From assembly GCF_014279995.1 (NCBI RefSeq), contig NZ_CP047935.1, positions 2,749,494 through 2,813,493 of the forward strand: 64,000 bases of DNA, written 5' to 3'. The position numbers were made by a program, and so were the translations under genes. Positions 45,701-53,814 of this stretch are shown one piece after another (the first letter of the stretch is position 1; each line of letters begins with the position of its first letter). The notes beneath the pieces were generated by a model. That model did no database searches and was not told where the DNA came from. It was given only the letters and a program-made list of their open reading frames with translations. The DNA is from Synechococcus sp. BIOS-E4-1 (GTDB taxonomy: Bacteria > Cyanobacteriota > Cyanobacteriia > PCC-6307 > Cyanobiaceae).

Positions 45701-46360
45701 CTGCGCGAAAGTGGCCTGGAAAGCCTTCAGGAACGCCTGCAGCAATTGCAGTTGCGTATGGAAGCCCTGGAACCGGTCAACATGCTTGCCCTGGAGGAGC
45801 TGGAAGAACTCGAACAACGCCTCGGCGACCTCGGGGAACGGCTGGATGTGCTCAGCCAGGAGCGGGAAGAACTGCTGCTGAGGATTGAAACCGTGGCCAC
45901 GCTGCGCCAGGAAGCCTTCATGGAAGCCTTTGAAGCAGTCGACAGCCATTTCCGCGAAATCTTCGCCAGCCTTTCTGATGGCGATGGCAAGCTTCAGCTC
46001 GACAATCCGGATGACCCTCTCGAGGGTGGCCTCACACTCGTGGCCCATCCCAAGGGCAAGGCCGTCAGACGTCTGGCGGCGATGTCCGGTGGAGAGAAGT
46101 CGCTCACCGCTCTCAGCTTTCTGTTCGCTCTGCAGCGCTTCCGTCCATCACCGTTCTATGCCCTCGATGAGGTCGACAGCTTCCTGGACGGCGTCAATGT
46201 GGAACGCCTGGCGGCCCTGATTGCCCGCCAGGCCGAACAGGCTCAATTCCTGGTGGTGAGCCACCGCCGCCCCATGATCGGAGCCTCCACACGGACCATT
46301 GGCGTCACCCAGGCGCGCGGTGCCCACACTCAGGTGGTGGGCCTTCCTGATGCAGCCTGA
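42755..46360 (+). CDS. smc: Chromosome segregation protein SMC
   Basis: 1,201 residues from TTG 42755. N-terminal head with Walker A TGPNGSGKSN (31-40); two long coiled-coil arms (about 170-510 and 690-1030), rich in Gln, Glu, Arg and Leu; a hinge at about 530-680 (GLEGIHGHVAQL, GRLTFLPLNKIRAP and Gly-rich turns); C-terminal head with signature MSGGEKSLTALSFLFALQ and Walker B FYALDEVDSFLDGVN. Bacterial SMC with ScpA/ScpB compacts and segregates the origin region. The long reverse-strand frames opposite it are shadows of the coiled-coil composition. Confidence 0.97.
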   Translation: MVHINQVGLTQFKSFGGAMSIPLEPGFTVVTGPNGSGKSNILDGVLFCLGLANSKGMRADRLPDLVNSNVLKAGKSAETTVSVRFDLSEWQPDAAEEGLEPPEEGPWIRSDQTEWTVTRKLRVMPGGSYSSSYSADGVPCNLQQLQTQLRRLRIDPEGSNVVMQGDVTRIVSMSNRDRRGLIDELAGVALFDTRIEQTRRKLDEVQERQERCRIVEQELLTARQRLEKDCAKARAYQELKEQLQLGRRQELVLAFEAAQAERRRLQQRQEQLITKEESDARSIEHRDISLQDAAKRLQTLQESVKALGEDQLLSVQAELAGLDPQSRELERQAGQHQQEAERLQGLRHQLQARRGQLLAETEDLRLNTNNGLLEKAEQDCRDAEAAVELSRRRLGEVAGRSGTWLEEQKQRSGQRQNLQARVIPLQEERQQLLERLRQDEERQLDLEQERDQDGAEDQRVQSLLEQLESEWQTLLESIRCGREQLQQLLESVAIQQRTRSRLEQEQTRLERDIARHDSRREALQESRGTGALRLLLESGLEGIHGHVAQLGEVDERHRLALEVAAGARMAQVVVDDDRIAARAIDLLKSRRAGRLTFLPLNKIRAPGGGAVAAIARGRRPQAGEGGGLVGRAVDLIRYEAIYADVFAYVFGDTQVFSDLGSARQFLGRSRAVTLEGELLEKSGAMTGGSFSQRGGGLSFGASSDGDEAAPLRQRLLELGESLAACRREEQRLVDAVDQQRPVLRQLEQRQAALEAERQAAKRSHGPLLERVQQRQRKLSELQQAQQKHRLRLDQLETSLSPLQTELNQLNSQESSLEANGDAEGWQALQQNLERVDSGLEAARQQRDALLQQERDRQLSQQRLGDQQQAIEREETSLQQAVQALSEAHGRWREQQQALKTRRNALETQQQELQTRFGEERRARDEAEAAVAEQRQALQQARWELERLREERTSLEEQLRNGGLRLEELRTTLPDPLPEIADELRESGLESLQERLQQLQLRMEALEPVNMLALEELEELEQRLGDLGERLDVLSQEREELLLRIETVATLRQEAFMEAFEAVDSHFREIFASLSDGDGKLQLDNPDDPLEGGLTLVAHPKGKAVRRLAAMSGGEKSLTALSFLFALQRFRPSPFYALDEVDSFLDGVNVERLAALIARQAEQAQFLVVSHRRPMIGASTRTIGVTQARGAHTQVVGLPDAA

Positions 46361-46420
46361 ACAGCCAGCGCAGGGTCCTTGCGCCAAAATGTCACGAATC
46401 CCTCCGGCTGAGGCCCGCGG

Positions 46421-47596
46421 TTGAGCTTGTCGTCAACTCCGAATGACCCCCTGGCGAACGTGCCCAGTGACCGCCTCTGGTTGAGGTCGGAACTGATGGG
46501 TACGCAGGTCATCACCCGCGATAGCGGACGACGCCTGGGCGTTGTGGGTGAAGTGGTCGTGGACATTGACCGCCGTGAAGTGGTGGCCCTGGGATTACGC
46601 GACAACCCGCTCACCAGGTTCCTGCCAGGCCTGCCGCGCTGGATGCCCCTCGACCGCATCCGCCAGGTGGGGGACGTGATCCTTGTCGACTCAGCCGACT
46701 CCCTGAGCGAAGGCTTTGCCGCTGATCGTTACAGCCGAATCATCAATTGCCAGGTCATCACGGAATCAGGCCAGCAACTCGGCCGAGTCTTGGGCTTCTC
46801 GTTCGACATTGAAACCGGTGAACTGACCACTCTGGTGATGGGGGCGTTGGGTGTGCCACTGCTGGGGGAAGGGGTGCTGAGCACCTGGGAGATTCCCGTC
46901 GACGAGATTGTCAGCAGCGGTGCTGACCGGATCATCGTTTACGAGGGCGCTGAAGACAAACTCAAACAACTCAACAGTGGATTCCTGGAAAAGCTTGGAG
47001 TGGGAGGAGCCAGCTGGGAAGAGCAGGAGAGGGAGCGATACCGCCTGAACGTGGTGCCCGTCGAAAACCAGCTCAGCTCTGGTCAGCCAGCTGAGACGGC
47101 ACCACGCCAGCTGGAGGCCTCTCAGAGCGAACGGTTTGAGGCCGAACAACCGGAACTCGAATATGTGGAGCTGGAACAGCCACGGGAACAGGACGTGCGC
47201 CGACGCCGCTACCTCGATGAACTGCCCATCGATGAACCCGAGCCCTACAGGGATCCAGAGCGCTATTCCAGACGCGAGCCGGAGCTTGACGATCGTCGTT
47301 ACCGGACTCAAGACCAGGACGAACGGGCTTACCGGGAGCCCGAGCCCTCCCGCTATGCAAACCCCATCGGCGAACGCGACTCATCCAGCTATGAGGAACG
47401 TCCTCGCTACGACGATCGTCCCCGCCCGGCTTCAAGGCGGCCTGTAGAGCGCCCCGGGGCTCCACTGGATGTGGAACCGATGGATGTTGAGCCATTCGAG
47501 CGCCAGCCCCTGGACCTGGAGCCAAAGCCACTCGACACGTGGAACAACGACCGACCGCAAGGGGCTCCCGGCGAGCCCGTTGAAGATCCCTGGTGA
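46421..47596 (+). CDS. PRC-barrel protein with disordered acidic C-terminus
   Basis: 391 residues from TTG 46421. Two PRC-barrel modules at about 20-95 (LMGTQVITRDSGRRLGVVGE) and 105-180 (NCQVITESGQQLGRVLGFSF). The remaining 200 residues are Arg/Glu/Asp/Tyr/Pro-rich and look disordered, with repeated DRRYR and EPYRDPERY units. PRC-barrel proteins bind partners in photosynthetic membranes (reaction-centre H subunit) and RNA-processing factors (RimM). The tandem arrangement is common in cyanobacteria; role unknown. Confidence 0.88.
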   Translation: MSLSSTPNDPLANVPSDRLWLRSELMGTQVITRDSGRRLGVVGEVVVDIDRREVVALGLRDNPLTRFLPGLPRWMPLDRIRQVGDVILVDSADSLSEGFAADRYSRIINCQVITESGQQLGRVLGFSFDIETGELTTLVMGALGVPLLGEGVLSTWEIPVDEIVSSGADRIIVYEGAEDKLKQLNSGFLEKLGVGGASWEEQERERYRLNVVPVENQLSSGQPAETAPRQLEASQSERFEAEQPELEYVELEQPREQDVRRRRYLDELPIDEPEPYRDPERYSRREPELDDRRYRTQDQDERAYREPEPSRYANPIGERDSSSYEERPRYDDRPRPASRRPVERPGAPLDVEPMDVEPFERQPLDLEPKPLDTWNNDRPQGAPGEPVEDPW

Positions 47597-47638
47597 ATCA
47601 ATCAGGGCAGCGCAAGAGTCCGATCAGGAACAATCCAA

Positions 47639-48064
47639 TCAGGAATGAGCACCATCCTTGAACTGCAATGACGCGCTGTTGACGCAATAGCGCTGTCCGG
47701 TGGGGGCTGGTCCATCGCTGAAGACGTGTCCCAGATGTGAATCGCAGCGTGCACAGAGGATTTCTCTGCGCACCATTCCATGGCTGAAATCTTCCTTGGT
47801 GACGATGGCCCCGGAACTGACTCCCTGCCAGAAACTGGGCCAACCGGTACCCGATTCAAATTTGGTGCTGGAGCTGAACAATGGGGTATCGCAGCAAATG
47901 CAGTGGTAGGTGCCGTCGCCCTTGTGGTTCCAGTAAGCACCAGTGAAGGCTCGTTCAGTGCCTCCTCGGCGAGCCACCTGGAACTGCTCAGGAGTCAGTT
48001 GCCGCTTCCACTCCTCAGGGGAGCGTTCAACGCGATCGCCGCCGGAGGTTGATGAAATGGTCAT
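47639..48064 (-). CDS. msrB: Peptide methionine-R-sulfoxide reductase MsrB
   Basis: 141 residues from ATG 48064. Motifs: [21 protein letters not shown], zinc pairs CICC and CARC, GTGWPSF, and the catalytic Cys in RYCVNSASL. It reduces Met-R-sulfoxide in damaged proteins with thioredoxin. All four zinc cysteines and the catalytic Cys are present. Three bases and a stop separate it from the LpxB-like gene's end (27 bases). Confidence 0.96.
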   Translation of the reverse strand: MTISSTSGGDRVERSPEEWKRQLTPEQFQVARRGGTERAFTGAYWNHKGDGTYHCICCDTPLFSSSTKFESGTGWPSFWQGVSSGAIVTKEDFSHGMVRREILCARCDSHLGHVFSDGPAPTGQRYCVNSASLQFKDGAHS

Positions 48065-48091
48065 GCACTGATCGGGGATGCGTATCAAAAG

Positions 48092-49345
48092 CTAGTCGGA
48101 AAGAGCCTTTGGCAGCAGGCACCTCACCTCTTCAGCCAGAGCCGCCACCGCTCCCGGCTGTCCGCGCAGCGCCCTGAGATCCTCACGCTGACCCTGCAGC
48201 CGCTCGGGCTGCTGCAACCAGCCCGATGCTTCGGCTGCGATCTGCTCGGGTGTGATGGCGCCTACCCGCTCAGGAACCAGCATCCGACCTGCGGAAATAT
48301 TCGGCCATGCCAGCAGACCATGGTTTCTCATCCTCCAGGCGCTGAGCAGAAGACCGATCAGTCGCCGCAGTCCAGGCAAGCGGGCCAACAGTCCCATCCA
48401 GCCGTCCCAGGCCTGCATCACACCCAGATGCTGGGTGGGCACCAGCACGATCATGGGCACTCCCAGAGCTCCCAGTTCAGCCGTGTTGGCACCCACTGTG
48501 GTGAGTGCCAGGGAACATTGACTCAGCACTCCATGGGCAGGCGGGTCCTCCTGAAGATGGATCAGTGTGCCGGCCTCAGTCAGCAATCGCCTCCAGGGCC
48601 AGCCATCCCCGGGAGGGAGCACCTCGCTGACACCGGCCGCATAACCCTCCGCGATGCGATTGGCAGGGCCCAGGTAACGGAGAAGGTCCTCAGCACTGGT
48701 GGTGGGCGCAACGGGCAAAAGGAATCGACAGCCCGGGCGTTGAGCCCTCAAGCGATCGGCGGTTTCAAACAGAAAAGGAACACCCACGCTGAGTTTGGCT
48801 GGCTTGGATCCCGGCAGCAGCGCCACCCATTCCCCTTCAGGCAGAGGATCGCTTGCTCTGGCATGGCTGGACAGGTCGGCCATCAGATCGCCAACAACAC
48901 GGCAACGCGAACGAAAGCGCTTCGGCAACTGCTGCTGAACCTCTGGTGCCATGGCTGCAATGCGGTCATTCCAACGCGGCCAGCGGGCCACCCATTCGGC
49001 ATAGGTGATGTGCCGATAGCCAAGCCTTGCTGAGAGCAACACACTCCAGAACTGATCGCCACCGAGAAAGACCACCACTCCTCGGTTTGGCCAGTGGCAG
49101 AACCGATCCGGATGAAGCAACACACCCCAGAACTGAGCCGCAGGAATGATGCGATCGAACTGCTGCCAGCGACCGGCAGCCTCGGCCTCCATGCCTGTGG
49201 CATTAGGGCATGGGACCAGCACCAGCCTCAGGCTGAGAGGCGAATGCATGGCTCTGGGTCTGAGCAGCAATTGCCGGTGGAGCTGTTCCGCCAGCGGACG
49301 AACCCAGGTACTCAGCTCGCCGGGTCCGTTGGAAACGAACACCAC
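48092..49345 (-). CDS. Lipid-A-disaccharide-synthase-related glycosyltransferase-like protein
   Basis: 417 residues from GTG 49345 or 49342 (reads VFVSNGPGELSTWVRP). The frame stays open to 49516, but that part covers the tRNA-Leu gene and is not coding. It has a GT-B look: N-terminal SNGPGELSTW, a central GDLMADL, and VALLPGSKPAKL plus LTTVGANTAELGALGVPMIVLVP in the C-terminal domain, as in the LpxB-related family of cyanobacteria. It may transfer a sugar to a lipid carrier; the substrate is not known, as marine Synechococcus lipid A is simplified. Confidence 0.82.
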   Translation of the reverse strand: MVFVSNGPGELSTWVRPLAEQLHRQLLLRPRAMHSPLSLRLVLVPCPNATGMEAEAAGRWQQFDRIIPAAQFWGVLLHPDRFCHWPNRGVVVFLGGDQFWSVLLSARLGYRHITYAEWVARWPRWNDRIAAMAPEVQQQLPKRFRSRCRVVGDLMADLSSHARASDPLPEGEWVALLPGSKPAKLSVGVPFLFETADRLRAQRPGCRFLLPVAPTTSAEDLLRYLGPANRIAEGYAAGVSEVLPPGDGWPWRRLLTEAGTLIHLQEDPPAHGVLSQCSLALTTVGANTAELGALGVPMIVLVPTQHLGVMQAWDGWMGLLARLPGLRRLIGLLLSAWRMRNHGLLAWPNISAGRMLVPERVGAITPEQIAAEASGWLQQPERLQGQREDLRALRGQPGAVAALAEEVRCLLPKALSD

Positions 49346-49406
49346 CGAGAGCGTTGGATCCGTGGATCGGAGCGTCAAGCGAAACGGATCGGCTTTTGGG
49401 AAAAAA

Positions 49407-49488
49407 TGCGGATGGCGAGACTTGAACTCGCAAGGCCGAAGCCACACGCCCCTCAAACGTGCGTGTCTACCAATTCCACCACATCCGC
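49407..49488 (-). tRNA. tRNA-Leu (GAG)
   Basis: 82 bases. Acceptor GCGGATG pairs with CATCCGC, discriminator A, D arm GTGGAATTGGTAGACAC, anticodon loop TTGAGGG with anticodon GAG (codons CUC/CUU), a long variable arm (GTGTGGCTTCGGCC region) and T arm GTTCAAGTC. Class II tRNA structure is complete; CCA is not encoded. Confidence 0.97.
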
Positions 49489-49636
49489 GTGGTCGATTCA
49501 GCCCCTCGGGCTTCATCGGGGACCGATCATACCGGCTGGGGTGCCCGTTAATGCCCTGCCCGCAGACCCTGCAGGAAACGGATCAACTCCCATGCACGGA
49601 CACTGATACGATCCGCCCTGGCCTGGAATCTGCGGG

Positions 49637-50983
49637 ATGCCCATCGGCAAGGTGCTGATCGCCAACCGCGGCGAAATTGCTCTCAGAATCCTGAGAAGCT
49701 GCCGGGAGATGGGCATCGCCACGGTGGCGGTTTACAGCACCGTTGATCGCAACGCCCTGCACGTACAACTTGCAGATGAAGCGGTTTGCGTCGGCGAAGG
49801 ACCCAGCAACCGCAGCTATCTGAACGTTCCCAACATTCTTGCGGCAGCCACTTCCAGAGGTGTTGACGCCATCCATCCCGGATACGGATTTCTAGCCGAA
49901 AACGACAAGTTCGCGGAAATGTGCCGCGACCACGGCCTCACCTTTGTCGGACCATCGCCGCACGCGATCCGCTCGATGGGTGATAAGTCCACCGCCAAGA
50001 CCACCATGCAATCGGTGGGGGTTCCCACCGTTCCCGGCAGCGAAGGGCTGCTTTCAGGAACCAAGGAAGCGGCAGAACTTGCAGCCAGCATGGGCTACCC
50101 AGTCATGATCAAGGCCACAGCCGGTGGGGGTGGACGAGGCATGCGCCTCGTCCAGAGCCATGATCAGCTCGATACTCTCTTCAAGGCGGCACAGGGAGAG
50201 GCCGAAGCGGCATTCGGCAATCCTGGCCTCTATATGGAGAAATTCATCGACCGCCCGCGTCACGTTGAAGTGCAGGTGTTGGCCGATCGCCATGGCAACG
50301 TCGTTCACCTCGGCGAACGCGACTGCTCGATTCAACGCCGCCACCAGAAACTTCTGGAAGAGGCTCCAAGCCCGGCGCTTGACCCTGAGCTGCGTCGACG
50401 CATGGGCGAAGCGGCAGTGGCGGCAGCGCGCAGTATCGATTACGAGGGTGCCGGCACGGTCGAGTTCCTGCTGGACCGCAGCGGCGGGTTTTATTTCATG
50501 GAGATGAACACCCGCATTCAGGTGGAACACCCTGTCACCGAAATGGTCACAGGCGTTGACCTGATCACTGAGCAACTGCGCATCGCCGGAGGCGAGCCGA
50601 TCAGCGTTGTTCAGAAAGACATCCAGTTGCGTGGTCATGCGATCGAATGCCGCATCAATGCAGAGGATGCCCGCCACAACTTCCGTCCCGCACCGGGACG
50701 GATCACCGGCTGGCTACCCCCAGGAGGTCCTGGAGTGCGCGTCGACAGTCACGTGTACACCGGTTATGACATCCCACCCTTTTACGACTCGCTGATCGGC
50801 AAGCTGATTGTTTGGGGAACCGATCGCACCCATGCGTTGTCACGCATGAAGCGTGCCCTCAACGAGTGCGCCGTCACTGGAATCCCCACAACGGTCGACT
50901 TCCATCTGGAGATGATCGAGCGGCCGGAATTCATCAACGGCGACGTCCATACAAAATTCGTCGAGCAGGAAATGCTCCCCTGA
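49637..50983 (+). CDS. accC: Acetyl-CoA carboxylase, biotin carboxylase subunit
   Basis: 448 residues from ATG 49637 ([20 protein letters not shown]). Biotin carboxylase N-domain, ATP-grasp domain with GGGGRGMR (Gly-rich loop) and [26 protein letters not shown] (catalytic Glu, Asn, Arg), and C-domain ending VEQEMLP. It carboxylates the biotin of AccB, the first step of fatty-acid synthesis. Full length for the family. Confidence 0.98.
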   Translation: MPIGKVLIANRGEIALRILRSCREMGIATVAVYSTVDRNALHVQLADEAVCVGEGPSNRSYLNVPNILAAATSRGVDAIHPGYGFLAENDKFAEMCRDHGLTFVGPSPHAIRSMGDKSTAKTTMQSVGVPTVPGSEGLLSGTKEAAELAASMGYPVMIKATAGGGGRGMRLVQSHDQLDTLFKAAQGEAEAAFGNPGLYMEKFIDRPRHVEVQVLADRHGNVVHLGERDCSIQRRHQKLLEEAPSPALDPELRRRMGEAAVAAARSIDYEGAGTVEFLLDRSGGFYFMEMNTRIQVEHPVTEMVTGVDLITEQLRIAGGEPISVVQKDIQLRGHAIECRINAEDARHNFRPAPGRITGWLPPGGPGVRVDSHVYTGYDIPPFYDSLIGKLIVWGTDRTHALSRMKRALNECAVTGIPTTVDFHLEMIERPEFINGDVHTKFVEQEMLP

Positions 50984-51005
50984 ACCGAGCGCGGACGCTC
51001 GCCAT

Positions 51006-51368
51006 TCAAGCGATGGCTTGGGAACGCATCAGGATCTGTGAGAGCACACCCTGCTGGCCGACCAACAGCTCACGCACGAGGCTGACCAGGCCAAGCCAGA
51101 TGACCGGTGTGACATCCACACCGCCGATCGGTGCCACAACACGGCGAGTGAGAGCCAGAACAGGCTCCGTCAGCCAGATCACCACAGCCCAGACCCCTGA
51201 TTTGGAGTCAACCTTCGGGTACCAAGTGAGCACGATCCGCATCAGAAACATCAGGCTCCATGCAGCCAGCAGCAGACCCAGGATCAGATGCACTGTCGGC
51301 AGAACCTGAAGCAGGGTCGGCGTCACAAAGCTCAAAGCAACGGGATCAGCATCGTAGAAAGTCGCCAA
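51006..51368 (-). CDS. YggT-family membrane protein
   Basis: 120 residues from TTG 51368. Two YggT-type hydrophobic helices (LILGLLLAAWSLMFLMRIVL and a second near residues 85-105) and the family motif LTRRVVAPIGGVDVTPVIWL. In cyanobacteria and chloroplasts relatives (YCF19/CCB3) act in thylakoid biogenesis and cytochrome b6 maturation. It is opposite to psbX, starting 56 bases before it. Confidence 0.9.
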   Translation of the reverse strand: MATFYDADPVALSFVTPTLLQVLPTVHLILGLLLAAWSLMFLMRIVLTWYPKVDSKSGVWAVVIWLTEPVLALTRRVVAPIGGVDVTPVIWLGLVSLVRELLVGQQGVLSQILMRSQAIA

Positions 51369-51424
51369 CGATCCCTAAGATCGCTGTTGCCTTGCATCCA
51401 GGGTTTGGTTCCGGCCCGATCGCT

Positions 51425-51547
51425 ATGACTCCCTCCCTCACCAATTTCCTTCTCAGCCTGGTCGCGGGTGCCGTGATCGTGGTTGTACCAGCTTCCATTG
51501 CTCTGTTCCTCTTCAGCCAGACCGACCAGGTGGACCGAAAGCTCTGA
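51425..51547 (+). CDS. psbX: Photosystem II subunit PsbX
   Basis: 40 residues: MTPSLTNFLLSLVAGAVIVV, then VPASIALFLFSQTDQVDRKL. One membrane helix. PsbX sits next to the QB side of photosystem II near cytochrome b559 and affects quinone exchange. The sequence is the standard PsbX pattern. It precedes ycf66 by 80 bases on the same strand. Confidence 0.95.
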   Translation: MTPSLTNFLLSLVAGAVIVVVPASIALFLFSQTDQVDRKL

Positions 51548-51627
51548 AGGACCTGGCGCACTTCGTAAACTTGAATCAACTGTTCCCGGACATAAAAAAC
51601 CGGTGAACGCACTTCGAGGTCCTGATC

Positions 51628-52575
51628 GTGGTTAACGCCAGTCTTAATTGGGCCAGCATCGTTGGCATCGTGCTGGCCGTTGGCGGCGCGATGCTCTATT
51701 TCATGCGCAGTTTCAAGCCTGCGCTCGCCCGCGATTACGACGTTTTCTTTGCGGCCATCGGCCTGCTGTGCGGCGGAATCCTCTTCTTCCAGGGCTGGAG
51801 ACTCGATCCGATTCTGCAGTTCGGACAATTTCTGTTGGCCGGCACAACGGTGTTTTTCGCCTACGAAAGCGTCCGCCTGCGAGGAATTTCAGCAGAGCAG
51901 GCTCGCCGCTCGGCCTACTTCGATGACGAGCCGCCTGCCAGGGGACAAGCTCCAGGGATGCGTGGCGGATATGACGACTCCTACGACAGCTTCGACGAAC
52001 CTCAGCCGCTGAGACGCCGCTTTGCAGGACAGGAATTCGACCGCAGTGAAGGTCAGGACGACGACTTCTATCGCCCTCGCCGAAATTCCAGAGCAGCCAT
52101 TCCTGAACAAGCCGCCAGTCGACGACGCGGCCGCCCTGAAGAACCCTCCAGCTGGAGTCAGGACAGTGAGCAGGACCGCCGCATGGCCCGCTTCGGCAAT
52201 CGGGACGACGATCGCCCAGCCTCTGGTCCCAGCTTCGGTGATCGCCGCAATCAACGTGAGGATCAGCGACGCGGCAGCAGACCCAGCGCTGCTTCTGCAC
52301 GCACTGGGTCCCCTTCAACCACCTCCTCGCGTCCAAGCGAAGAACCACAGGGAGGAGTGTCCCGCTCACCTTTTATCAACCGGTCCGCAGCGGCAAATCC
52401 GCCTGGAATTCCTCAGGGAACACCGTTCCGCCAGGCTGCTGAAGATGCGGCCTACAGCCCGAGCCGACGTCAACCTGGCCAGGAGTCCCCGCCCAACTCG
52501 CGTCCACAGGATTCAGGACGCACCCCTCCCCGCAGTTCGCGTCCACGGGATAACAGCTCCCGCTTCGACGACTGA
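51628..52575 (+). CDS. ycf66: Ycf66-family protein with long disordered tail
   Basis: 315 residues from GTG 51628. Three hydrophobic helices in the first 90 residues (WASIVGIVLAVGGAMLYFMR, DVFFAAIGLLCGGILFFQGW, FGQFLLAGTTVFFAYESVRL) make the Ycf66 domain. The remaining 220 residues are disordered, rich in Arg, Asp, Ser and Pro. Ycf66 is conserved in chloroplasts and cyanobacteria and implicated in phototrophic growth; mechanism unknown. Its stop overlaps the start of the next frame (CTGA). Confidence 0.92.
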   Translation: MVNASLNWASIVGIVLAVGGAMLYFMRSFKPALARDYDVFFAAIGLLCGGILFFQGWRLDPILQFGQFLLAGTTVFFAYESVRLRGISAEQARRSAYFDDEPPARGQAPGMRGGYDDSYDSFDEPQPLRRRFAGQEFDRSEGQDDDFYRPRRNSRAAIPEQAASRRRGRPEEPSSWSQDSEQDRRMARFGNRDDDRPASGPSFGDRRNQREDQRRGSRPSAASARTGSPSTTSSRPSEEPQGGVSRSPFINRSAAANPPGIPQGTPFRQAAEDAAYSPSRRQPGQESPPNSRPQDSGRTPPRSSRPRDNSSRFDD

Positions 52576-53099
52576 TCCGCTTCCCTGCGCTGCTGCTGGT
52601 TGGCCTGTTGATGGTCGGATGTAGCGGCATAACTCAGCGAGCTCCGGGATCCCTTCTGGCTGAGCAGCAGCAGGAGCCCGCTATCAGTGGAGACGGCAGC
52701 AAGCTGGCCGTGATTGTTGACCAGCGCGGCAGACCCACCGTGCAGTTGAAGGACCTGCGTGGCGGCGGTCGTCTGCCACTGCGCCATCTGAACCGACAAC
52801 AGCCCCACAGCTCCCCCTCTCTGAGCTGGAACGGTCGCTATCTGGCCGTGATTGTTCAGCGTGGCAACCGAAGGCTTGTTCTGATCGAAGACCGACTCAG
52901 CGGTCGAGCCCATCCGCTTCGCCTTCCCTCAGGTCGTTCTCCCATCCGAGTGAGCCTCGCACCGGATGGCCGTCAGCTGGCAGTCCAGACCGCCGATCGA
53001 GGTCGTTGGCAGGTGGAACTGCTTGATCTCAGCGGCCTGCTGGAACCGGATCGCCCCGGCGGACTGCGCAGGTCAACTCCAGCAGAGCCTCAGCCATGA
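52572..53099 (+). CDS. Beta-propeller-like lipoprotein with a probable CTG start
   Basis: 175 residues if translation begins at CTG 52572, which overlaps the ycf66 stop (CTGA). That start gives a complete lipoprotein signal: IRFPALLLVGLLMVGC with Cys lipobox. The only ordinary start, TTG 52608, leaves MMVGC, too short to be a signal; no ATG/GTG/TTG lies between the TAA at 52551 and 52608. The mature part has TolB-like repeats (ISGDGSKLAVIVDQRGRPTV, LSWNGRYLAVIVQRGNRRLV, LAPDGRQLAVQTADRGRWQV), i.e. about three propeller blades. Paralogue follows directly. Confidence 0.72.
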   Translation: MIRFPALLLVGLLMVGCSGITQRAPGSLLAEQQQEPAISGDGSKLAVIVDQRGRPTVQLKDLRGGGRLPLRHLNRQQPHSSPSLSWNGRYLAVIVQRGNRRLVLIEDRLSGRAHPLRLPSGRSPIRVSLAPDGRQLAVQTADRGRWQVELLDLSGLLEPDRPGGLRRSTPAEPQP

Positions 53100-53584
53100 C
53101 AGTTCACTGGCCACGAATCACGGCACTGCTGTTTGGACTCTGCCTGATGAGCTGTGGTCCATCAGGCCTGCGTCCTGAGCAGGGCATCAACAGCGCACTG
53201 CAGCGCAGCGCTGAAAGCAGGCGATGGCCTTCCATGGGCAACCGCTGGTTGGCATCGATCGCCAGTCGCAACGGGCGGGAACGGGTGGAGCTTGTGAATT
53301 TGCGCAATGGTCAGCCTGTGCCGCTGCCTGGCATCAATCAGGCGGATGCGCAGCCGATCAGTGTCAGCGTCAGCGCAGATGGCAATCGCATTGCCCTGGT
53401 CCGCAGCCGTGATGGACGCACGGAGCTGATGCTCTACCGCCGTGGTGTGGGAATGCTTCAACGCTTACCCCTGGAACCTGCCGGAGTCCCCAGGGAGGTC
53501 AGCCTGGATGGATCAGGGCGCCTGCTGGCGGTGCAGGTGAGCCGTCAGGGGCGATGGGACGTGGATCTGATCCGTCTGCCTTGA
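53096..53584 (+). CDS. Beta-propeller-like lipoprotein, paralogue of the preceding gene
   Basis: 162 residues from ATG 53096 overlapping the previous stop (ATGA). Signal with lipobox LMSC (about residue 20). Three repeats like those of its neighbour: SMGNRWLASIASRNGRERVE, VSADGNRIALVRSRDGRTEL and LDGSGRLLAVQVSRQGRWDV. It is likely co-produced with the neighbour and may be half of a larger propeller complex. Function unknown. Confidence 0.78.
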   Translation: MTVHWPRITALLFGLCLMSCGPSGLRPEQGINSALQRSAESRRWPSMGNRWLASIASRNGRERVELVNLRNGQPVPLPGINQADAQPISVSVSADGNRIALVRSRDGRTELMLYRRGVGMLQRLPLEPAGVPREVSLDGSGRLLAVQVSRQGRWDVDLIRLP

Positions 53585-53598
53585 GCAGCTGGTCCCGC

Positions 53599-53808
53599 TC
53601 AAGGAATCAGACCAGCCCAGTGCAGGAAGGTGTCGCGGCTGAGCGCTTCCACAAGCAGCACCGCAAGAAAGCCGATCATGGCGAAACGACCATTGACACG
53701 CTCCGCATAGCCGCTCCAACCGAACGCAGGGACATCACGCGTTGTCGCGGAGGGTGTCTGGTCGGCAAGAGCCTCAGGCTGCTTCGCTGGGTCGGTCTCG
53801 GAAGTCAT
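53599..53808 (-). CDS. High-light-inducible (Hli/SCP) chlorophyll-binding protein
   Basis: 69 residues. The single helix motif GYAERVNGRFAMIGFLAVLLVEAL carries the ELIP/Hlip chlorophyll ligands (Glu-x-x-Asn-Gly-Arg). These proteins bind chlorophyll and carotenoid near photosystem II assembly factors and protect under high light. It lies six bases after the ABC transporter gene on the same strand, an unusual operon partner. Confidence 0.95.
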   Translation of the reverse strand: MTSETDPAKQPEALADQTPSATTRDVPAFGWSGYAERVNGRFAMIGFLAVLLVEALSRDTFLHWAGLIP

Positions 53809-53814
53809 CGGGGA

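Noticed and set aside
49346-49516. N-terminal extension of the LpxB-like gene
   Set aside because: It runs through the tRNA-Leu gene and lacks family similarity; GTG 49345/49342 matches the family start.
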